This document shows positions 53,870 through 64,000 of a stretch of 64,000 nucleotides of DNA, piece by piece. Within the stretch, counting starts at the first letter, position 1, and every line of letters begins with the position of its first letter. The stretch is taken from NCBI GenBank assembly GCA_008360975.2, contig VLJF02000034.1, forward strand, positions 2,439,810 to 2,503,809. The letters run 5' to 3'. Made by a program: the position numbers and the translations under genes. This DNA is from Lichenostomus cassidix (Eukaryota > Chordata > Aves > Passeriformes > Meliphagidae). The notes under the pieces were generated by a model that saw only the letters and a program-made list of their open reading frames with translations, was not told the origin of the DNA and ran no database searches.

Positions 53870-54670
53870 GAGAGATGCAGCTGGAAATGCTTGTCGGGGG
53901 CACCCCAAAAACGGGACTGGGACCCTCTTACAGCCCCTCACGTTACGGTTAGAGGAGGATAAAAGGGGATGTGGGAGAAAATGATCCTAAATGGGGTGGG
54001 GGAGGAAGCAGTAGTAGTGAATTTATGGGGAAATGGCCCGAAAAGGGATGGTGGAGTGGAAATAATAGTGAAGCTGGGGGAAAAGAGACCGAGAATGGAG
54101 CGGAATAATAGGGATTCTTCGTGAAAACTACCCAAATCAGAGAGCACATAGGGAATTTGTAGGAAAATGACCCAAATTAGGGGGTTTTCACCTCGGTTTT
54201 GGGTTTAAAACACTCACCAACGGCATTAGTATTGAGGGGGAGAAGACCCCGAATAAGGGAATTGAAACTCCCCAGACCGTCTCGCGTGGTGTTGGGGAGG
54301 AGGAATAATAGAGAATCTGGGAGAAAATTACCTCAAAAGAGGAATTTTTCCGTGTTCGTGACGGGTTCGACGGGGACTGCGCTAAAGGGATCAAAAAGGC
54401 GGGGAAAACCGGGGGCGGCGGAGACCCCTAGACCCCCGTCCCTCACAGCGGGAGGAGACGGGACGTGCCCGTGGTGGAAACAGCTGATTTTCCGTGAAAC
54501 CGGCCCGAAACGGGGCGTTTCCCGCCGTGCCGGGGGCGGTGAATCCCCTGAGGGCGCTGAGGGGACGGAAAGGGCGGGAAGAGCCGCGCGGCGCAGGACG
54601 GGGGGGGGGAGCCGCTCGCGGCCAATCAGCGGCGGCGCTCGGCGGGGGCGGGGCCCGCGCGAGCGGGAAG
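53870..54670 (+). promoter_or_regulatory. AGFG2 upstream region and promoter
   Basis: From 53940 to 54340 the sequence is less GC-rich with AAATGG/GGGGAAA-style units and no gene. From 54380 it is a CpG island with CCAATCAGCGGCGG near 54622 and GGGAAGATGGCGGC at the AGFG2 start codon. Confidence 0.5.
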
Positions 54671-57309
54671 ATGGCGGCGGGAGGCGGCGGCGGCGGCGGG
54701 CCGGGCGCGGGGCCCGGCGGAGGCCCCGGAGCCCGCAGGGGCAGCGCGGGCCGGGACGCGGAGGCCGAGGTTTGGTGCCGACGGGTGCGGGAGCTGGTGA
54801 GCGCCGTCCCCGCCAACCGGCTCTGCTTCGAGTGCGGCCAGCGCGGCGTCACCTACGTGGACATCAGCGTGGGCAGCCTCGTGTGCACCGGCTGTTCGGG
54901 GGCGCTGTGAGCGGGGCGGGGTGTGGGTGTGAGGGCGGGGCAGGGGAGCGGGTGTGGCTAATTTATTCATAAGTGGGCGGGACCATAGCGCGGCGGGTGT
55001 GGCCACTCTGGGCCAAGCTGTCGTTGATTGGCTGCGCTCGCTAGGGGCGGGGCTCAGGGGGAGGGGCCGTGGCCGAGGCACGTGGCTCTCCGTGAATCGG
55101 TTCTTGGATGCCACTTTTTTGAGAGAAAAAGCTCAGTTTTGGGGGTTTATGGGTGCAGGGGGGGTGCTGATCCCCTGAATCCCTACCCAGGCGGGGCCTG
55201 AACCCTCCCCACCGTGTCAAGTCCATCTCCATGACGACATTCACTGAGGCCGAGGTGCTGTTCCTGCAGGCACACGGGAATGAGGTAAAGGAGGTGCTGT
55301 GGAGGTCCTGCCCTCTGCATGCCACCCTGCCCACTTCCCAATGTCGCCTCCCCGATCCCCCCAGGCCTGCAAGCGGGTCTGGCTCGGCACCTTTGACCCC
55401 CGGACTTCGCTGCTCCCTGACTCCCGCGACCCCCAGAAGGTGAAAGAGTTCCTGCAGGAGAAATATGAGAAGAAACGATGGTATGAGAGGAGTTGGGGGC
55501 ATGTTTACAGTGGGCAGCACAGCGTGAGGACCCCTCAGTCAATATTTTGCCCTCCCATGGCAGGTACGTTGCACCAGAACAAGTGAAACCCTCCCAAAGC
55601 ACCACAGCAGAGCCTGCAGCCCCCCAGCTCCTCCATGGGGACACGGGGACACTGCCACAGGTGAGACCGGGCCACTTTCGGGGGTGCCCAGGGGCAATTC
55701 CTCCCCCTGACCTTGTGGTGCTCCCCCAGCCTCGCCCAGCCACCCACCGTCCCCCCCAGCCAGCCCGAAAGGCCAGCACTGACCTCCTGGCTGACATCGG
55801 GGGGGATCCCTTTGCCAGTCTCCCCCCAGGACCTGCCTTCACTGCGTTCCCCGGTGAGCTGTGGGCTTTCAGAGGGGCAGAGGGGCTTTCCGGGAGGGTC
55901 CTGGTCATGGAGCAGGGGGTCTCTTGGTGAGCTGGTGACCAGCTAGGAGTAACCCCAGCCCCCTCCCCAGGCCCAGCCCCTCCCCGCTCTGCTCTCCCCA
56001 CTTTCGATGCCTTTGGAACCAGCCCAGGAGCACCAACTTTTGGGGGGGCTGTGCCCCCCTTCCACAGCCCACCCACCACCACAGGTACGCTGAGACCCCC
56101 AGGACTCCTGGGAGAGGGCTTGGTGTCCCCCTGCCACCCTGCGGGTGACTAGGGAGGGGTTTGCTGGCCCCCCAACACCCTTGGGACACTTTGGATTAGT
56201 GGGAAAGGGGGAGGTGGGAACGTCATTTCTTGTGGGGTTCTGGGGAGGGGGCTTGGCGTCCCACCAGCATTCCGTGGTGACTGTGGGGCCAACGGGGAAG
56301 GATTTGGTGGCAACCTGAGACCCCTGGAATTTATGGGGAGGGGGGAGGAAGTCCCCCCATCACATTCTGGGGACTGGTGAAGGGGTTTTGGGTTCTTTCC
56401 CACCCAGGATTAATATGACCCCCCCCCTTCAATCGAGTGCTTTTGGGGGGGTTTGGGGCTCTGTCACTCTAGGGTGTCCCAGGAGGTTTTTTGGGAAGCC
56501 TCCATAGTTTCTCTCTTGCACCCACAGGGGGTGTGGCTGCACAGGGTGGGGCCACCTCTGTTCTGCCCACAGGGGGAGGAGCTTCTGTCAGGTACTGACC
56601 CCCCTTCCCATCCCCCACCTTGCTGGGGGGGCAGGACCTGCCCCCTTCCCCCCTCACAGCTCATCCCTCCCCCCTGCAGCCTCTTTGGGACCCTCCGTGC
56701 CCCCCCAGCGCTGCCCTATGGGGGTAAGTCTGGGTTCAACCCCCCCTTGGGACCCCTAAAGGTAGGGGTGGCCCAGGGTGACACCTGTGCCCTCTTCCCA
56801 GGCTACACCAACCCCTTCACGGCCCCCGTGGCCCCCAGACCCTCCACCAACCCTTTCCAGAGCAACGGCCCTGGTGAGTGACCCCCTGACCCCCCACACC
56901 ACCAGCTGGCGTGGGATCTGGAGGGTCCCCAATTCTGTGTCCCCTCTTTTAGGTGCTGCTTTCAGCATGCCTCCTGTTCCTGGGGGGTTCCCCAGCCCCT
57001 TCCAGGCTGATGGTAAGAGCCGGGGGAAGGGGGAATGTTAAATATTGTGGGGCAACCTCTGCCCAGCCCCTATACTGACCCCTCCCCATTTCACCCCCAG
57101 GGTTGCCTTTTGGTGGGTTCAACGTTGCCAAAGCTTCTACCAACCCCTTTGTGGTGAGGAGGGGCTGGGAGAGGGTGGTGGGGGCGAGGGGGGTTCCCAA
57201 ACCCCCTTTCTCTGCTGCTGATCCCCCCCTTTTGTGCACCCCCCAGACGGTCCCGACCCCAACGGCCCCGTTTGGCATCAGGCACCGGACCACCAACCCT
57301 TTCCTGTAA
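54671..57309 (+). CDS. AGFG2: ArfGAP with FG repeats 2
   Basis: Arf-GAP-like protein with NPF motifs that bind EH-domain endocytic adapters. Exons: 54671-54906, 55191-55284, 55365-55480, 55564-55660, 55730-55853, 55971-56084, 56528-56591, 56680-56723, 56802-56873, 56953-57012, 57101-57153, 57247-57309; 378 residues (human 481). Zinc finger CFECGQRGVTYVDISVGSLVC then TGC (C-x2-C-x16-C-x2-C), GLNPPHRVKSISMTTFTEAE, DPQKVKEFLQEKYEKKRWY and STDLLADIGGDPFA are near-identical to mammals. Four NPF tripeptides occur towards the end, the last as TTNPFL then stop. All exon phases close. Confidence 0.95.
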
Positions 57310-57549
57310 CTGCTGCTGCTCGGGGGGAGCTCAGCCCATTCCTCGCAGCCCCCCGGTTTGGGGGAGAGGGCCTGGAGCTGCATTGCCCCTCCTCCTCTGC
57401 CGGGACCAGGTTTTATTTTTGTTTTGAGAGATTTATCGTGATATCTAATATATATTCTATAGAAACGGCTTCGATCTTCGTACCTCCTTCGAGCTGAACC
57501 CTTCCCGCCGAAATCTCCCCTCCAATGTCCCCGGCGCTGGGTGGGGCCC

Positions 57550-57790
57550 TCACTAAAGATGGCTGCCATGGGGAAGGCCTCGGTTTGCCCTCACTAAAGA
57601 TGGCTGCCATGGGGAAGGCCTCGGCTTGCCCTCAGTAAATGTGGTTGCCATGGGGAAGGCCCCGGCTTGCCCTCAGTAAATGTGGCTGCCATGGGGAAGG
57701 CCTCGGCTTGCTCTCAGTAGATGTGGCTGCCACACAGCCCCCTACCTGCCCTCAGGCCCGATGGCGGCCGAGGCCTCACCGCTGAGGGCA
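57550..57790 (+). repeat. AAGATGGCTGCCATGGGGAAGGCC repeat after AGFG2
   Basis: Five to six units of about 47 bp, TAAAGATGGCTGCCATGGGG and AAGGCCTCGGCTTGCCCTCAG. The ATGGCTGCCAT core is an inverted pair of YY1-like ATGGC sites. Confidence 0.88.
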
Positions 57791-58239
57791 CGGCTATGGC
57801 GGGCTGCCCTCAACAAAGATGGCGCCGAGCTCGCGCTGTGGGCGGAGCCTCGCCGGGGCTCCGGGAGGGGGGAGGGGAGGGATTAACGGAGGTCCCACGG
57901 GGGGAAAACCCCGAAGCGCTCCGGGGGGCTCGGGCAGCGCTCGGCTCCTCCAGCACCTGCTGGGGGAAGGGGGCAATTAGTGGGGTTAACTAAGGGAGTG
58001 CGTGAGTGGAGGCGGCACAGCACAGCTGGAGGGGAGCATCCCTTTTTGGGCACAGAAAGGGCGAAAACGGACAAAAAGCTGAGCAGTGGCAGCAGGAGAC
58101 AGACAGGACTGAACTGCTCCCGAAACTAGTGACACCCCCCCCTACACACGTTTTGGTCCCACCCGGTGACTCCCTCCAATCGTCACATAGACAGGGATGC
58201 ACCAAGTATAATTTTGGGAGAGGGGCACGTCCATACTTA

Positions 58240-58515
58240 GAACAGAAAAAATTATTATAATTAATTATAATGTCAACAATATAATAGTTAAATATAATAA
58301 TTTTAATAATAATTAATTATAGTAAGTTTTGGTCATCCATATTTTAACATTCTTTCATCATAATTAAGTTACAATTAATTATAGTTATTAACTTATTACA
58401 CTCACAGTCCCTTATAACAACTCATTATAATAACTCATTATAATGACAACTCATTATGATAATAAAAGCTTATAATAACAACTCATTATAATTAATTATA
58501 ATAGGAATAATTAAG
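58240..58515. repeat. AT-rich island between AGFG2 and LRCH4
   Basis: About 275 bp made of TTATAATTAATTATAA, AATAATTTTAATAAT and CTCATTATAATAA motifs, more than 80 percent A+T by eye, inside a region of very high GC. No coding potential. Confidence 0.85.
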
Positions 58516-58697
58516 GAGGTCACACTCCCGGGGGGCAGGGGCAGAAGGGATTTAGCCCCTCCCCCTTCCCTGCCTCAGTTTCCCCAGCGTTAAGGCACAA
58601 GACGAAGGGGGGGCGAAAGGTGCAGAGGGGGGAGCCCCCCCCAGGGGTTTGGGAGCTCCCCCCGGGCCGGGGGGCTCCCCCGGGGTTTGGGGGTCCC

Positions 58698-61600
58698 TCA
58701 GCAGCCAAAGAGCGCACGGTGGGCAGCGACGAGCAGCGCCATGAGGAGGCCGTAGAAGAGGGCGAAGAGCAGCCCGGGGGGGGTGCGATGGGGATGTGGG
58801 GGCTTCACCTGGGGGGGACCCCGTGTCAGCTGTGGGAGGGCACAGGATTCCCCCAAAACCAACCTTCCCCCCCAAAACGGTACCTCAGGGACCCCCGAGC
58901 GCCGGCAGGGGAGGGGCTGCGGCGTCCGGCGGGTGCTGGGGGGGCTCTGGGAGGTGGAAAGAAGGAGGGTCAGGAAGGGTTAGGGGGGTAAATAAAAATA
59001 GGGAAAATGGAGAGCTTGGGGGAGTTTTGTGGGGCTGGGATTATGCAGGTGCCAGTGGCTTCAAAAAGGGGTTTTGGGGTGTTGAAAAGGGTCAGGGAGA
59101 GGTTGGATTCAGGGCAATTTGGGGGTATTAAAAGGCATTTGGGAGTTTGAAGGGGGCCTGGGGAAGGTAGAGGAGTTTTTGAGGAGTTCTGAAGGGGATT
59201 TTGTGATGAATGGAGGGCGGGGGGAGGTTTCAGGAGGGTCAGGGAGGTGTTTTGGAGTTCTGGTGGGTGCTGGGAGGTTTCAGGGAGGTGTTTTGGGCAG
59301 ATACAGGAGGGTTTGGGGCATGTTTTGGGGGGTCGCACTCACAGCCCAGGGGCGCAGCCGGGCAGCCACGCGGCCAAGCAGCTCCGAGTCCTGCAGCTCA
59401 TCCGGGAGTGGCAGCTGCAGCAGCGCCTCGAGGCTCTGTGAGGGTGGGGGGCACAGCAGGGACCCCCCAGAATGTGTGAGGGGGGAACAGAGCCCCGAAA
59501 ACCCCATAAAATAAACAGGGAGGGGAGGGAGGTCGTTACCTGGCGCATCTCAGCGATCAGCTCCCGCCTGTCGGGGTCTGGGGGGACTGCGGGGGAGATT
59601 TGGATGGGGTCACGCACTGGCAGGGCACTGGGGAAGGGGACAAGGGGGGTCATGTCCTACCTGGTTTGGTGGCACTGTGGGAGGAGGAGGGGCTGAGAAA
59701 GGCACTGGTTTTTGGGGGAGCGGAGGGGGGACCGGGGGCTCCATCAGGATCCTGGGGGAGGGAGGGGCAATTAAGACTCCTGTTAATTAGAGCTGAGCAC
59801 GGGGGAAGGGGTAATTAAGACCCGTGTCAATTAGGACTGAGCCTAACGAGGTCACCCAAGTCCTCACCAGCATTGGCGCTGTCCGGGGGGGTCTCTGTGG
59901 GGGTGTCCTGTGGGGGGTGAGAGGAGCCAGTGCCCAGCCCTTGTCCCCTGTCCCACCCCCATTCCTGATCCCATTCCCAACATCCCAAATCCACCCCCAA
60001 TCCCTGTCCCAGTCTGCTCCCTCCTTCCCCACTCCCATCCCCAATTTCCAACCCCAAATCCATCACCCCAGCCCCAGTTCCCAGTCCCAAACCCACAGTA
60101 CCTGTCCCAGTTCCTCTCCCTCTCTCTCTCTCTCCACACCTCCAGGTTCTTGGGGCGTCGCCGGGAAGTGGAGACCACCCTGCAGGGGGGAGGGGATCAG
60201 AACCACCCAAATTCCCCCGAGTCCCCAAATCCTCCCTGAACCCCCCACACCTCCCCAAGCCCCTCACCTGACACCCTCGGGGGTGTCACCTTTCGGGGTC
60301 TGGCTCTGCTGCTCCTGGGGGACAAAGAGGGGCCCAGCATTTGGGGGGGAACCCCAAAACTTGAGAGGGGGTCAGAGAGGGATTGGGGGTGACGTCACCT
60401 CAGGCGAGGGCTCCTCCTCGAGCTGCTCCGGATCACTGTCACCAGCTGTGGGGACAAGGGGGGTGACAGGCAGTTCCCAGAAGGTGACAGGAGGTTCCGA
60501 GGGGGTTTTGGGGGTCCCACCCCCCTCACCTGCCCCACTGCGCATCTCCCTGTGCTGCCGGGACGCCTCTGAGAACTCATCCGTGGACTGAAACAGTGCC
60601 AAAGGGAGTGCAGGGTGCGGGAGTAGGTTGGGGGACACTCAAAAATTCCCCTGTGCCCCCCAAAACCCCCCCAAATCCCACCTCATTCCCTGACCAGCGC
60701 TTGCTGCCACTGTCGACGCTGTGGAAGCCAGAGTCCAGTCCCCCCCGCTGCCGGAGGGGACACAGCTCGTCCGGGGGGCTGCAGGGATCAAACAGGGGTG
60801 AGAGACCTCAAAAACCCCCAGGAGGGGACAGCGGGGTCCCCCTGCTTTGAGCCTCCCCTTTACCATGCTGGCGGGGGCTGGGCGGCAGTCTCGGCTTCCA
60901 GGTACTTGAAGATGTGGACTTTGCCCTTCAGGCAGATCTGGGGGGGCACAGTGCAGTCAGGTGGTGCTTTTAGGGGGTCGGCAGGATTCCCCGGACCTCC
61001 CCTCACCTGGGCGGGGGGGAACTGGAGGGGGTTGTTGTCCGCCAGCAGGATTTGGAGGTGCCGGAGCCGCCGGAAGCAGCGCGGAATTGCAACCACCCGG
61101 TTGCAGGAGAAATCCAGGCGGATCAGGGGTAATTCCGAGAGCTCTGGCGGGGGAACACGGACACATGGGATCAACGGGACCCTCCCGAAGTGGCGAGGCC
61201 CACTCCCTCCGAGTCCTTCACCCACCCTCGGGCAGCGCCGCGAGCTGGTTCCGTCGCACGTTGAGGTCCCGCAGCGCCCGCATTTGCCCCAGCCCCGGCG
61301 GCAGCGCCCGCAGCCGGTTACAGCCGACATCCTGCGGAGCAAAACAAGGGTCAGGAGGGATCCCAACGCGACCCCCGCGGGGCTCGACCCCCGTCCCCCG
61401 GCGCTCACCAGCTGCCGCAGCGTGCGCAGGGCACCGAGGTTCGGGGGCAGCTGTGCCAGGCGGTTGTTACTGGCGTTGAGGATACGCAGCGGCAGAAGGC
61501 AGAGGCAGGCGGGCAGAGAGCTCAGCTGGTTGCGGCTGTGGGGGGCAGAGCGGGGTCACGGGGCGCTGCTGGACCCCCCAAATCCCCCTCTCGGGGCTGG

Positions 61601-62440
61601 GCTGTACCTGAGGTCCAGGTGCGCCAGAGCCTGGAGGTTGGCGATGGCCGGGGGGACGCTGCGCAGGCAGTTGTGGTACAGGCTGAGCCCCTCCAGCGAG
61701 ACCAGGCGGCAAGCGGCCTCTGGCACCTCCCCGAAACGGTTCCGGGACAGGTCTAGGGGGACGAGGGGGACACGGGGGGACATGCGGGACAGGGACGGGG
61801 ACTCATAGAGACGGGGGAGCCCGAGAGAGGAGAACTGATGGGAAGAAGAGACCTCCATGGATAGGGAGTGACAGGGACAAGTGACCCTCAGGGAGGGAGA
61901 CTAATGAGGACAAAGAACGCTAAGGGATAAGAACAGGGGACGCAGATCCCCGGGGAAAGGGGTTCTGATGCCACCCCAACCACCCCAGCCCAGGATGGCA
62001 CCCCCTTCCACTCTGTGAGGGGAAAACTGAGGCCGCCAGACCGCCTGGACCAGGCGCTCCGGCTCGTCCCGTCCCGTCCCGGCGCCTCCTCACCCGCCTG
62101 CGGCACCTCCCGCGGGCCTCGGGCTCCCGGAGGCGCCGAGGGAGGCGGGGCACCCGCCGCTCCCCCTCAGCGGGGCGAAACACCCCGAGTGACCCCGGGG
62201 TATGGGGAAGGGTCCGGGGTCCTGCCCCGGCGCCGCGGCCTCACCGGCCTGTGTGGTGTCGCTGAGGTCCCAGCGCCGCGCCGCCGCCACCGGGAAGGTG
62301 CGCAGCCGCCGGCCGGCCAGGCTGAGGGTGCCGGAGGCCTCTGCTTCTTCCAGAGCCCGCTCAGTGCCGGTTCCTCCAGGTAGGCGGCCCAGCGGCGGCA
62401 GCAGCTCAGCCGTGACGGCCCCCACCGCCCCCGCGGCCAT
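58698..62440 (-). CDS. LRCH4: Leucine-rich repeats and calponin-homology protein 4
   Basis: Membrane LRR protein linked to TLR4 signalling. Exons: 62245-62440, 61608-61752, 61409-61535, 61226-61331, 61007-61143, 60864-60937, 60682-60778, 60530-60587, 60399-60445, 60268-60314, 60102-60179, 59868-59907, 59661-59751, 59540-59586, 59343-59435, 58884-58946, 58698-58808; 518 residues (human 683). LRRs run from LSLAGRRLRTFP through LSRNRFGEVPEA, LYHNCLR, ASNNRLAQLP, VGCNRLRALP, VRRNQLAALPE and FSCNRV. Then CLKGKVHIFKYL, GGLDSGFHSVDSGSKRWSG, RRRPKNLEVWRERERE. The CH domain begins (RRELIAEMRQSLEALLQLPL, LRPW) but stops after about 40 residues. A C-terminal membrane anchor (LLFALFYGLLMALLVAAH) ends the protein. 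Small exons 10-12 are less sure. Confidence 0.9.
58985..59335. repeat. LRCH4 intron 15 GGAGGTTTCAGG repeat
   Basis: GGAGTTTTGTGGGG, GGAGGTTTCAGGGAGGTGTT and related units fill the intron where the rest of the CH domain would be expected. No CH-domain exon is visible on the minus strand here. Confidence 0.7.
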
Positions 62441-63100
62441 GGCGGGCCCGGAGCTCTGCTCGCCGCGGCCGTCGCTTTTCGACTGAGCCCCTGGAGCTTC
62501 CGGACCCCGCCACGGGGGCAGGGCCAGCGCGGCAGCCAATCAGAACAAGGGGCGCGCAGGCAGGCTGCCAATCGGAGAAGGTGAGTGGGGGGCTCTGCCA
62601 GAAGATGTACGGAAGTTTGCTTTTTGATTGACAAAGAAAAAGACGAATGGACATCGAGCACCGAGGGGTGTGCTCCCAGACCGCAGCCAATCACAGCTGA
62701 CGCGAAATCTCCACCAATCGCGAGAGAAAGGGCGGAGCTAGTTGCCTGGCAGCGGCCCCTAAAATTTGTGGTTCATCAGCCAATCGTATTTGAGGAGGCG
62801 GAGCAACGCCCGAGATTGACGTGTAACCAACCAATTGTGATTGACGCAATCCGAATGCATAGGAGCCCCGCAGGTGGGCGGGGCATAGCCACTTCACCAA
62901 TCAGGAGTGACAGCGATGATTGACAGGTATCGAAGGAGAAGCAGAAGAAACGCATACCAGCGGTAAGCCACGCCCCCGGCGTGTCCGAAACCACGCCTCC
63001 AAGAGGCCACGCCCCTGCATCCGCCACACCCTCTCCTAAAATCCCCCTCCCGCCCCTCTTAAAGAAGCCGCACGGTTTAACGGGGAGAGCCCGGGGGGTC
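62441..63100. promoter_or_regulatory. LRCH4 promoter region with seven CCAAT boxes
   Basis: Plus-strand CCAAT at 62536, 62568, 62687, 62714, 62780, 62831 and 62897, all in one orientation at 27-119 bp intervals, mostly as CCAATC. The first lies 96 bp upstream of the LRCH4 start codon. No gene is seen in this interval. Confidence 0.6.
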
Positions 63101-63208
63101 CCCGCCGGGTGTCCTTCACTTTGGCGAACCCAATCTGTGCTCGTCTGAGTGCGGAGCAAGAGCGAGGTCCCCCCAGCCCCTTCACTACCACACTCCAGCT
63201 CTGCAGCC

Positions 63209-63214
63209 TTTATT
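63209..63214 (-). other. Polyadenylation signal of PCOLCE
   Basis: AATAAA on the minus strand 62 bases past the PCOLCE stop. Confidence 0.75.
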
Positions 63215-63275
63215 TGCATATGTGCGGGGGGCGTCCCCCCAACTCGAGGGGGTCCGGGGGGGCTCGGGAGGAGTC

Positions 63276-64000
63276 TCAGGGGGTCCCCCGACACGGCCGC
63301 TTGCTGAGGTTCCCCAAAACCTGCTGCTGCTGCGGGCGGTAGGGCACGACGAAGGCGTCGGGGGGCAGCAGGGCACCCCCGTCCCCCCCCAGCCGCCCCA
63401 TCAGGACATAGCTGGAGCCTGGAAGAGATTTGGGGAGGGGGTTTCAGGACCTGGAGGGCCACAGAGACCCCTCCCCCAGGCCTCCGCGGGTACACCCACC
63501 TTTCTTGAGCGCGGGGCAGAGGCGACAGGGCAGCTGCAGCCGCAGCGTGGCGCCCTTGGCCGGCTGGGGGATCTCCAAATCCCCCGACTTGTAGAGGCTC
63601 AGCACAGACACCACGGCCCAGCCCGGCTCCTGGGGGGGGCCCCGTGACACCGATTTCACTGTCCCCGTCAGCACTGGAGGCACAGGAAGGGGGGAGTCAG
63701 ACACTCCCAAAACCTCAGACACCCCCCTGATTTGGGGTTTGGGGAGCCCAACCTCCCCTTCCCTCCCCGACCCCATTTTGGGGCTCTCCCAGTCACCGTT
63801 CGTCCTATTTTGGGGGTCCTCACCCACCCCCAACCCCCTGTTTTTGGGGAATTCTCTACCACTTTCCCCCTCATTTTTTGGGAGGGTTCTCACCGAAATC
63901 GCTGCTGCAGAAGTTGCTCTGGAGCGTCCCGGAGCGGCGGCAGCGCTGGGGACAGGGGGTCCCCACAGGGGGGGCCGTGGGGGGCTCCGCTTTGGGGCTC
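63276..64000 (-). CDS. PCOLCE: Procollagen C-endopeptidase enhancer, 3' exons
   Basis: Secreted glycoprotein that boosts BMP1 cleavage of the procollagen C-propeptide. Three exons are visible: 63894-64000 (continuing past the right edge), 63500-63673 and 63276-63418. They encode the end of the linker and the netrin-like (NTR) domain: CRRSGTLQSNFCSSDF, VLTGTVKSV, YKSGDLEIPQPAKGATLRL, PCRLCPALKKG, SYVLMGRL, LLPPDAFVVPYRP and QVLGNLSKRPC. Phases (1, 1) close. FBXO24, which separates LRCH4 and PCOLCE in human, is not present between them here. Confidence 0.93.

Noticed and set aside
57680..57990. Small open frame starting MAAEASPLRARLWRAAL downstream of AGFG2, considered as SAP25
   Set aside because: No SAP25-like blocks or splice sites. 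It overlaps the ATGGCTGCCAT minisatellite.

Overview
The window is a very GC-rich, gene-dense vertebrate segment with short introns, CpG-island promoters and minisatellites in nearly every intron. It is most like a bird microchromosome. Every gene I could assign belongs to the set found on human 7q22, the neighbourhood of SRRT, EPHB4, TFR2, EPO, ACTL6B and PCOLCE. Species is not determinable from the sequence alone; 'bird' is an inference from compactness, GC content and repeat style. All exon models were built by eye from splice consensus, phase bookkeeping and family knowledge. No alignment or transcript was available.

Layout, left to right. SRRT 5' exons (minus, 99-1320) and CpG-rich promoter (about 1900-2560). 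A 3.3 kb run of minisatellites (2573-5850). EPHB4 (plus, 5849-21279, 16 exons). TFR2 (minus, 21851-28669, 18 exons, tail to tail with EPHB4). A regulatory-looking repeat array (29635-30280). EPO (minus, 30283-32748, 5 exons). A 1.2 kb minisatellite, then POP7 (minus, 35507-36004), head to head with ACTL6B (plus, 36891-40935, 14 exons). MEPCE (plus, 42038-45732), tail to tail with PPP1R35 (minus, 46048-46991). TSC22D4 (minus, 47402-48755), head to head with NYAP1 (plus, 50059-52949). AGFG2 (plus, 54671-57309, 12 exons), an AT-rich island (58240-58515), LRCH4 (minus, 58698-62440, 17 exons) and the 3' exons of PCOLCE (minus, 63276 to beyond the right edge).

The genes are ordinary single-copy vertebrate genes, not an operon. 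They include a receptor tyrosine kinase for ephrin-B2, an iron sensor and an erythropoietic hormone next to each other (TFR2 and EPO act in the same erythroid/iron axis), RNA-processing factors (SRRT, POP7, MEPCE), a neuronal BAF subunit and a neuronal PI3K adapter.

The most unusual content is structural. At least ten introns in the left 45 kb hold tandem repeats whose unit spans an exon-intron junction, so splice sites together with the adjoining exon sequence are copied up to 15 times (SRRT, EPHB4, TFR2, EPO, with degenerate examples in ACTL6B and MEPCE). Two coding regions have been expanded in frame: about 540 codons inside the EPHB4 ephrin-binding domain and about 90 codons past the normal C-terminus of TFR2. 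The EPO homologue keeps its four cysteines and receptor-contact motifs but has no N-glycosylation sequon. Its 3' side carries a palindromic pair of hypoxia-response cores within a TGACAGCTGTCA array.
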